In this document: positions 57,798 through 64,000 of the stretch, one piece after another
Position numbering within the stretch: the first letter of the stretch is position 1
Layout of the letters: each line of letters opens with the position of its first letter
DNA from: Aspergillus flavus
Lineage: Eukaryota > Ascomycota > Eurotiomycetes > Eurotiales > Aspergillaceae
NCBI RefSeq assembly: GCF_009017415.1
Contig: NC_092409.1
Coordinates: 1 to 64,000, forward strand
Direction of reading: 5' to 3'
DNA: 64,000 nucleotides
Translations under genes and position numbers: made by a program
Notes under the pieces: model-generated
Told to the model about the DNA's origin: nothing
Seen by the model: only the letters and a program-made list of their open reading frames with translations
Database searches by the model: none

Positions 57798-59213
57798 AAT
57801 TAGGTTGATTTCGGCCAGGGCCAGGTGTACCACTTTCATTCGAGAGCCAACATGGGTTGCTGTCAGTGGCTTTTCTAGTTTTCAACCACGGAGGTTCGAG
57901 CCGGATGAGAAGGACAGGTTCACAAAGGATCCGAAGGCATTGCATACTTTCCGACGTTGGCTCGAGCACAATGCAAACAAAACATATCCTTTGTTCTTCG
58001 CAAGATCGGAGGCCCAAGGGGAGGCACGTAACGAATTTGTTAATTCCATGAGAGATGCTCTCAAGAACCCGGGTCTGGAAGAGAAAGTCATTCCTCCATG
58101 GGCAGTTTGCTGTCGACGGTAAGATTGCTCTGCATTACTGATTGTTGTCCTCGTAGGGGCCTCTATCTGTTGGCATTGCTTCTAGGTTAACCCCCGGTGT
58201 CGGATACCTAGAATCTCTGAACGATCCAAAAACCGCCGTTGTCTATGGTGAGATTAATAGAATCACCAATCGCGGCTGTCAATGGAGGATGGACAGTAGT
58301 ATCCTGTGGACGTGTTGATGTGCGCCGTAAGCTCCATCGCACATTACAGGAAAGAAGAACTGATATCTCATCATGGCTAAAAATAGACCGGATTTGATAC
58401 TACCTTTAAGCCGCGCTTCCCGCTCACGGGCTTGAATGGTAGACAGCTTTCTGATGATTGGAAAGACGAGCCTAGGTCGTACCTCGGAATTGCTGCTGCA
58501 GGCTACCCCAACTATTATATGTTCCTCGGGCCTAACAGCCCTATTGGTAATGGACCAGTACTGGTGGGCACTGAGGGTATCGTTCTCTGAAAGGATCCCG
58601 GTTAATAGTCCATCACTAATAACCCTTAGCCCAAGCGGACTACATTTGCAAACACATCACGCGTATTCAGCAGCAAGGCATAAAGTCGATTGAGGTGACT
58701 AAGGAAGCCGTGGACGATTTTATCGAGCACAGGGATCAATATATGAAAGATATGGTCTGGAATGAAGATTGTCGGTCCTGGTACAAAGGCAACACAGCGG
58801 ACGGCAAGATCGTTGCCTTGTGGCCGGGGAGTACACTTCACTATATCGACACTCTTCGGCAGGTTCGATATGAGGACTTCAAAGTACAATACTTCGGAAA
58901 TCATTTTAGCTACTTGGGAAACGGCATGAGCAAACTTGAGATGGCCCCGGACGCTGACCTGGCGTACTATATACGCCAAAGAGATGACGCCCCCATCATT
59001 GGGGCCAAGTTCGTCTACAAGAAGGCAGGCCCTGAGCTGGCTGCTATCAATATGACAGCTGCCAAAGCATCAGAGGAAACGACGACTGATGTGTCTCGCT
59101 TGAAGTTTACTAACAGGGTGAGACATATATGTATTCCTCAGGCATACCTGTGTATATACACTATTGAATCCAGTCTGTCCCTGGATAACCACCCGATTCG
59201 TGTACAACAATAA
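57798..59213 (+). pseudogene. Baeyer-Villiger monooxygenase relic, 5'-truncated
   Basis: Resembles the C-terminal two thirds of a flavin Baeyer-Villiger monooxygenase, starting inside TTFIREPTWVAVSGF. It continues with PGLEEKVIPPWAV and, across an intron (GTAAGA...TTCTAG), RLTPGVGYLESLNDPKTAVVY. A frameshift near 58277 and a TAG near 58294 (expected acidic residue) follow, then YPVDVL-CATGFDTTFKPRFP after another intron, and YPNYYMFLGPNSPIGNGPVL. A third intron leads to ADYICKHITRIQQ, VTKEAVDDFIEHRDQYMKD and GKIVALWPGSTLHYI. The N-terminal FAD-binding G-x-G-x-x-G and the family fingerprint are absent. Such enzymes turn ketones into esters or lactones; this copy cannot. Confidence 0.75.
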
Positions 59214-59520
59214 ACACCAATCAAGGACTTATTCTGGGATCGAGCGTCGTAATGTGATATATGGTTGGGAATATCATTTGCCAGATGTTGTAGGGTTACC
59301 GAGAGGATAAGAGCTTAGAATGTGATCACCCACCTCCTTGAGACCATAGCATCATGAATCACTCGTTCAGTTATAATCAAAGCCTCTCCACATTCGCTTC
59401 CTCTTGGTCGGTGTTCATTCCACTTGTTGATAGAATGCGCTCAAGTTGACATCTTCTCCTCCCCGGTCAAGTCTTTCGTATAGTAGTAACTCTTTGGCGC
59501 CTGGCTAGCGATGGCAATGG
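59214..59520. other. Convergent spacer
   Basis: Lies between the monooxygenase relic and the sugar transporter, which face each other. No coding signal. Confidence 0.5.
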
Positions 59521-61208
59521 CTACTGGGCACCGGTATCTCCCTTGTTCTCCACCCACTCCTCCTGAATCACCTTGACTTCCTTGCTTTGCAGATTTTGAG
59601 CACCTGTGATATGAGCTCCAATCCCACTACATTCATATTTTTTAAACCGCCGGGTCGGTACTTCAGCCTGGAACATATCATCCAGCTCTTCGAGGGAACG
59701 GCCCCTGGTCTCTGGCACCATCAAAAATACCCAGATCAACGCAACCACGGAGAAGCCACCATAGATAAAGGTGACCGAGCCTCCTAGCCGTGCTTGGACA
59801 TACGGATTGACAAAATTGATAGGAACCGATGTGAGGAAGCTCCCCATCGAGGCAAGGAATAACGTGCGCTCCCGCAACTGGCCAGTCCCTACTTCTCCTG
59901 CCACCACCCAACAGCCGGGTCCCCAGGTGAAGCCATACATGCAGTACCAAAGGATCAGAAGGGCAATGGAAGCCGTCGCTGCAGGTGACGACCCACTGCT
60001 TGTGTCTCCGGTGGCGATTGCGATCCCGGTTCCGAACATAGTGCCACCGAGGAGAATTGCCCCGATACACAACGAGTACCGCCGGCCGATCTTGTCGAAG
60101 CTGAAGAATGTGATGATGTGGACAGCAAAACTGCATCCGGTCACCATTAGATTCGTACGCAAGGGATCAGGGAATTTCAATTGTTCCATGAAAGTGACGA
60201 TAAAGTTCTGAATGAAGGAAACACCTTGGGCCTGCTGCAGGACTTGGACCCCAATAGCGATTATAGTACGTCTTCGGTTGGAGCCTCTGAAACAGTCCCA
60301 GATTGACGTCGCCTTGTGCAGCTCTTGCTGCTCCTCAGCTTGGGCCTTGAGCAGTTCTACCTCATATGGAATCGTGTCGGGGTAATTCGATAGCGATCGG
60401 AGGACTTGTTCGGCCTCGTCAAAACGGCCACGATAAATGAGGTAGCGAGGCGACTCGGGGATAAATGCATAGAATGCGATATATCCAATAGGCACTAGCA
60501 GCTGACAGAGTATGACCACCCTATCGAAGTTAGATCTCATGTCGCCCGAGTTCCGAGTCCGCAGGGATGCATCCTACAGATACTGCCATTTATCCGTCCT
60601 TGAACGGGATAGGTAAACCACAAGGGAAGCCAGGAAAACACCCAGAGAATTAAAAAAGCTATACAGTCCCAGAAAGGCACCTATGGATAAGTCAGATCCT
60701 ACTCTTGTTGTTATCTCCGTTTCAACATACCTCGAATACGTGGTGGTGAGCACTCCGATAAGTACAGTGGCACACAGTTTGATGCTAAGCCAATCCCTGA
60801 GTAGACAACAATTCGGCCCACAACAAGTTGCCAGAAGGATGTTACCGCAGATGCTTCGAGGGTGATGCCAATCAACATCAGCAGCGACAGCACCAAGAAC
60901 GAATTGCGACGGCCTAGCTTGGATGCGACAACTGGGGCTATGATGCAGCCAAGGATAATCCCTGCGGATCCCGTACCTGTGCCGACCGATGTCTTTTGGG
61001 ATGGAATCACGAAATGGCCAAGGGAGTCATCATACTCGCCATATTTCTGTTGGAACTGGGACAGACCCAGTGCACCTCCCCACCACCCGTTGTCGAATCC
61101 GAAGCCTAGAGCTCCCAGCGACGACACTCCGCCGATGAGCGCAAGCCGCCAGTTGAGGTCTTGATACAGTGGCTGGGCCTTCAACTGTTCCAACATAGGT
61201 GAGAGCAT
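59521..61208 (-). CDS. MFS sugar transporter
   Basis: Three exons with introns 60681-60730 and 60521-60577 give 526 residues in exact frame. The second intron (GTAGGA...CTAACTTCGATAG) otherwise looks like a stop codon. Sugar-porter signatures are present: GALGFGFDNGWWGG (helix 1), SKLGRRNSFL (loop 2-3), VVGRIVVYSGIGLASNCVPLYLSECSPPRIRG, YLIYRGRFDEAEQVLRSL, QQAQGVSFIQNF (helix 7 QQ motif), FDKIGRRYSL, and the closing PETRGRSLEELDDMF. It imports hexoses, disaccharides or related sugars by proton symport at the plasma membrane. It lacks the longer disaccharide-transporter loop I can recognise, so the substrate stays open. Confidence 0.9.
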
Positions 61209-61597
61209 AACGTACGCCTTGAAAGTGGGACAAGGATAGCGTGAGGGATGGGGTAACTAAGTCTCTCCACATGGCCAACGGAACATGATATAGGACTCTA
61301 GGAGTCTATACGGCCTCTGCTTTCCCCGCATAATCATCAGACCGCTACGAATTGGGAAGTCTGAAGCACCAAGTGTGCCCCCACGGAGTCCCCTCGAAGA
61401 TGTCGGATGCAGCCGACCTTTCTGGGGTAGTCGCAGCCATGTGGAGAAACTATAGCCAATATTGGAGGCTGGGTCGATATACTTAACTTTCCGTCGCACC
61501 ATTATTGTTCGCTTTAACTTCACCCACTCCTTCCAAGGCGCTTCTTGATATTCCTGTCACCCATCAGTCCTCTCTGAACCTGCAGTTGCGATTCACC
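61209..61597. other. Divergent promoter region
   Basis: Shared upstream region of the sugar transporter and the Mpv17-like gene. I see no distinctive motif. Confidence 0.5.
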
Positions 61598-62146
61598 ATG
61601 TCTCGTCATACCAAGACTGTCGTGCAGTCTGCCATCCTCAAGTCTGCCGCCAACCTCACGGCACAGCTCTTCCGCTACTCGACCAATCCCACAGCTCCAC
61701 CGTTGGACTGGAACGCAGTGTTTGAATTCGCTATCTTTGGCCTAATCCAGGCGCAGGTGAATTGTCATTGGCAGGAGTTCTTAGAAGATTCATTTCCGTC
61801 GTACTCGACCTTCGCCAAGCCAGCGGACCAGACAACTGCGCCTAAGAAGATCATCCAGTGGCGGAACATTATCTACAAAATCCTTCTCGATCAGACAATC
61901 GGGTTATTCTTAATGAACACAATCTTTTTAGTTTGCACGAATTTCAAGCAGTCCGGGAATGCGTCCGTGCTGGTGGCCGAAGTCAACCGGAAGATCTGGC
62001 CCCTGATCGTGAACGCTTGGAAAGTCTGGCCGGCTTGTTCTCTGTGCAATTTCCTTTGGGTTCCAGTGGAGTCTCGAGTTCTGGTCGCCTCGTGTGTGGG
62101 ATTCGGCTGGAATATCTTTCTAGCGTTTTTTACGATGGTCAAGTAA
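61598..62146 (+). CDS. Mpv17/PMP22 family membrane protein
   Basis: Single-exon protein of 182 residues with the Mpv17/PMP22 layout. There is an N-terminal amphipathic stretch (MSRHTKTVVQSAILKSAANLTAQLFRY), four hydrophobic helices (FEFAIFGLIQAQVNCHW; KILLDQTIGLFLMNTIFLV; LIVNAWKVWPACSLCNFLWVPVESRVL; FGWNIFLAFFTMV) and the family signature W-x2-W-P near residue 142. Members sit in peroxisomal or inner mitochondrial membranes and form small channels or have unknown roles. The start at 61598 has a good Kozak context (CACCATGTC) and fits family length better than the upstream ATG at 61505. It is divergent from the sugar transporter. Confidence 0.85.
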   Translation: MSRHTKTVVQSAILKSAANLTAQLFRYSTNPTAPPLDWNAVFEFAIFGLIQAQVNCHWQEFLEDSFPSYSTFAKPADQTTAPKKIIQWRNIIYKILLDQTIGLFLMNTIFLVCTNFKQSGNASVLVAEVNRKIWPLIVNAWKVWPACSLCNFLWVPVESRVLVASCVGFGWNIFLAFFTMVK

Positions 62147-62613
62147 AGGGTAGGAGTATGCCATCCGCCTAGGGAGATATATATATCCGGTTAACTTAGT
62201 TCCATTCCAGGCATGATGAGTTGGTATTTTTCCTGTGCGGAAGGTAGTGGTTCGTAAAGGCTAGTGATATACAAAAATAGTTCAATTACATGCCCAGAGG
62301 AATAACAAAGAATGAGTTGTGAAGTGATGTGAAGTGATGTTTCTCGTATTCAGTAGTTAGGATGTGGATGGATTGACGTGGAGAGGTGCCCACGCTAAAC
62401 CCAGTTTGTGTCCTTAATAGGACAGCTGAGTCCAAAGTAAATACAGGGTCCAGACCAAATAAGGAAGGTTGAAGCACTCAGGCAATCTTAACCCTACGTT
62501 CCAAGAGGGCAATTCCAACCACCACCATCGTCCCTCATAAATCCTTGGCGTGACGCCTCACAACTAAAGAAGCCAGAACTATACTACATTTTCTCGATCA
62601 TCTACAGGAAACC
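62147..62613. other. Intergenic region
   Basis: Spacer with the 3' flank of the Mpv17-like gene and the promoter of the DUF1593 gene. A tandem AAGTGATGTG repeat occurs near 62323-62341. No gene. Confidence 0.5.
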
Positions 62614-64000
62614 ATGGCTTGGTTGTATAATGTGTTTCGATTATTACTTCTGACGGGCCTATTTGTTCAACCGTCGTTGCAATCACAATGTGCAGGTTTG
62701 ACGGCAGACAAGCCGCGGGTGTTGGTACTCAGCGACATCGACAACGAGCCCGACGATGCGCAGTCTTTGGTCCGCCTGATGGTGTACTCCAATGAACTAC
62801 GTCTGGAAGGTCTTGTGGCGACCACCAGTATCTGGCTGAACGATACCACCCGACCGGACCTCATGCACGACATCGTGAATGCCTATGAATTATCAGTGCC
62901 GTATCTTCGCCACCATGCATCAGGATGGCCTAAAGCGAGCGATATCCACAGTCTGATCGCGTCCGGCCTTCCCGTGTACGGTATGGATGGCATTGGAGAA
63001 GGGAAGGACAGCAGTGGTTCAACACTTTTGATCAACGCGGTCGACAAGTCCGAAGAGCCCCTCTGGGTACTGGTATGGGGTGGTGCGTCGGTTCTGGCGC
63101 AGGCCTTATGGCACGTCAATGCCACCCGATCGCCGGCGGATATCGATCGCTTCGTGGCCAAATTGCGTGTGTACTCAATTTCCGACCAGGACAACACGGG
63201 AACCTGGATGCGACGCAATTGGCCGAGCCTGTTCTACATAGCCAGCGTGCACCACTTCAATCGCTATGCAGTGGCTGGATGGGGCGGCATCTCGGGAGAC
63301 AACTACTACCATTTCCCAAACAATGCCAATAAGGAGGTCATCTCATCTGCCTGGGTGCAGCAGAACATCCAATCCGTCGGCCCATTAGGTGCGAAATATC
63401 CGGACGCGGACTTTATTCTCGAGGGCGACACCCCGTCCCTGCTGCACATCATCCCGAACGGCCTCTCCGATCCGGAGCACCCGGAATGGGGCTCATGGGG
63501 TGGTCGGTATGGGCCTGTGACCTTTGGAGAAGGTCATTTTGCCGATAGTGTTGACACCATCGTGGACGACTCGGGGAGAACGATGATGGGGTCGCATGTC
63601 ACCATCTGGAGGTGGCGCGAGGCTTTTCAGCAGGATTTCGCGGCTCGCATGAAGTGGACGACAGCGTCCAGGTTCTCTGACGCGAACCACGCTCCGGTGG
63701 TCACAATCGACGGGGACAGAACTCGTCGAGTTATTCATATCCCGGTGGAGCCAGGTCAGGAGGTCGTGCTGGACGCGACGGACTCCTGCGATCCTGACGG
63801 AGACAATCTCACCTTCAAGTGGTGGCAGTATTTGGAACCTTCCTCAAATAACAACAACCCTCGGAGAGATGTCGCTGAGCTTTCCCTGAGTTCTACGGAC
63901 TCTCCCCGGATTACTGTCACAATTCCCCCGAGCGACGTAATACGACGAGAAGGCCGCAACACACACCCAGAAAGTGACAAGCACTTGCACCTCATCGTAC
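62614..64000 (+). CDS. DUF1593 nucleoside-hydrolase-like secreted protein (incomplete, runs off the right edge)
   Basis: An open frame of 462 codons continues past the window. The signal peptide (MAWLYNVFRLLLLTGLFVQPSLQ) is followed by the DUF1593 N-terminal fold related to nucleoside hydrolases: VLVLSDIDNEPDDAQSLVRL (calcium-type D-x-D-x3-D-D motif), then LWVLVWGGASVLAQAL, YSISDQDNTGTWMRRNWP, DADFILEGDTPSLL and GSWGGRYGP. From about residue 370 a beta-sandwich-like domain begins (HAPVVTIDG, VLDATDSCDPDGDNLTFKWWQY), as in the family's C-terminal module. It is probably extracellular; the substrate is unknown. No stop appears within the window, so the true end and any intron are unseen. Confidence 0.85.
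   Translation, partial: MAWLYNVFRLLLLTGLFVQPSLQSQCAGLTADKPRVLVLSDIDNEPDDAQSLVRLMVYSNELRLEGLVATTSIWLNDTTRPDLMHDIVNAYELSVPYLRHHASGWPKASDIHSLIASGLPVYGMDGIGEGKDSSGSTLLINAVDKSEEPLWVLVWGGASVLAQALWHVNATRSPADIDRFVAKLRVYSISDQDNTGTWMRRNWPSLFYIASVHHFNRYAVAGWGGISGDNYYHFPNNANKEVISSAWVQQNIQSVGPLGAKYPDADFILEGDTPSLLHIIPNGLSDPEHPEWGSWGGRYGPVTFGEGHFADSVDTIVDDSGRTMMGSHVTIWRWREAFQQDFAARMKWTTASRFSDANHAPVVTIDGDRTRRVIHIPVEPGQEVVLDATDSCDPDGDNLTFKWWQYLEPSSNNNNPRRDVAELSLSSTDSPRITVTIPPSDVIRREGRNTHPESDKHLHLIV

Overview
The window reads as the left end of a chromosome from a filamentous ascomycete, most likely Aspergillus section Flavi (A. oryzae/A. flavus type). Bases 1-147 are about eleven tandem copies of a 12-base unit (TGTTGACCCTAA, reverse TTAGGGTCAACA), the dodecamer telomere repeat known from A. 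oryzae. The C-rich strand is at the 5' end, as expected for a left telomere. Short introns (48-94 nt) with GTAAGT-like donors, CTAAC branch sites and YAG acceptors, plus the fungal gene families present, agree with this. The species is inferred and was not tested by any search.

Region 1 (1 to about 25.7 kb) is a gene graveyard next to the telomere. In order it holds an M4-type metallopeptidase relic cut off by the telomere, a Ty3/gypsy reverse-transcriptase relic, a DUF2278 gene, an unknown relic, a dead pogo/Fot1 transposon, a jacalin-domain gene, a peptidyl-arginine deiminase relic, an MFS fragment, a histidine-phosphatase relic, a GFA-family gene, a truncated GH3 beta-glucosidase, a Cys-rich repeat protein with one internal TAG, an ACR3 fragment, an F-box relic and a CocE/NonD hydrolase relic. 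Most are broken by in-frame TAG/TAA/TGA codons explicable by C-to-T or G-to-A changes, as expected of RIP. Three short single-exon genes (DUF2278, jacalin, GFA) stay open inside this zone.

Region 2 (26.4-33.2 kb) looks like a purine-base uptake and deamination cluster: an 8-exon allantoate-permease-type MFS transporter, a broken adenine-deaminase-like gene, an intact guanine-deaminase-like enzyme and a divergently transcribed NCS1/Fur-type permease. The last two share a promoter with a UaY-like CGG-N6-CCGA site and several GATA (AreA-type) sites.

Region 3 (35-41 kb) carries a secreted CVNH-like protein recovered only after splicing, a Ras-like GTPase relic, a secreted multicopper oxidase, and a secreted GH13 maltase/alpha-glucosidase with a CGG-N8-CGG (AmyR-type) site upstream.

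Region 4 (43-52.5 kb) has a Sec14/CRAL-TRIO protein, a P-loop sulfotransferase-like protein, a full-length ABCB/MDR exporter and, convergent to it, a small four-helix MARVEL-like membrane protein found by joining four short exons.

Region 5 (54-64 kb) is again typical accessory metabolism: an AA9 lytic polysaccharide monooxygenase, an aldo-keto reductase, a bZIP-like ORF abutting a 5'-truncated Baeyer-Villiger monooxygenase relic, an MFS sugar transporter divergent from an Mpv17/PMP22 protein, and a DUF1593 nucleoside-hydrolase-like secreted protein that runs off the right edge.
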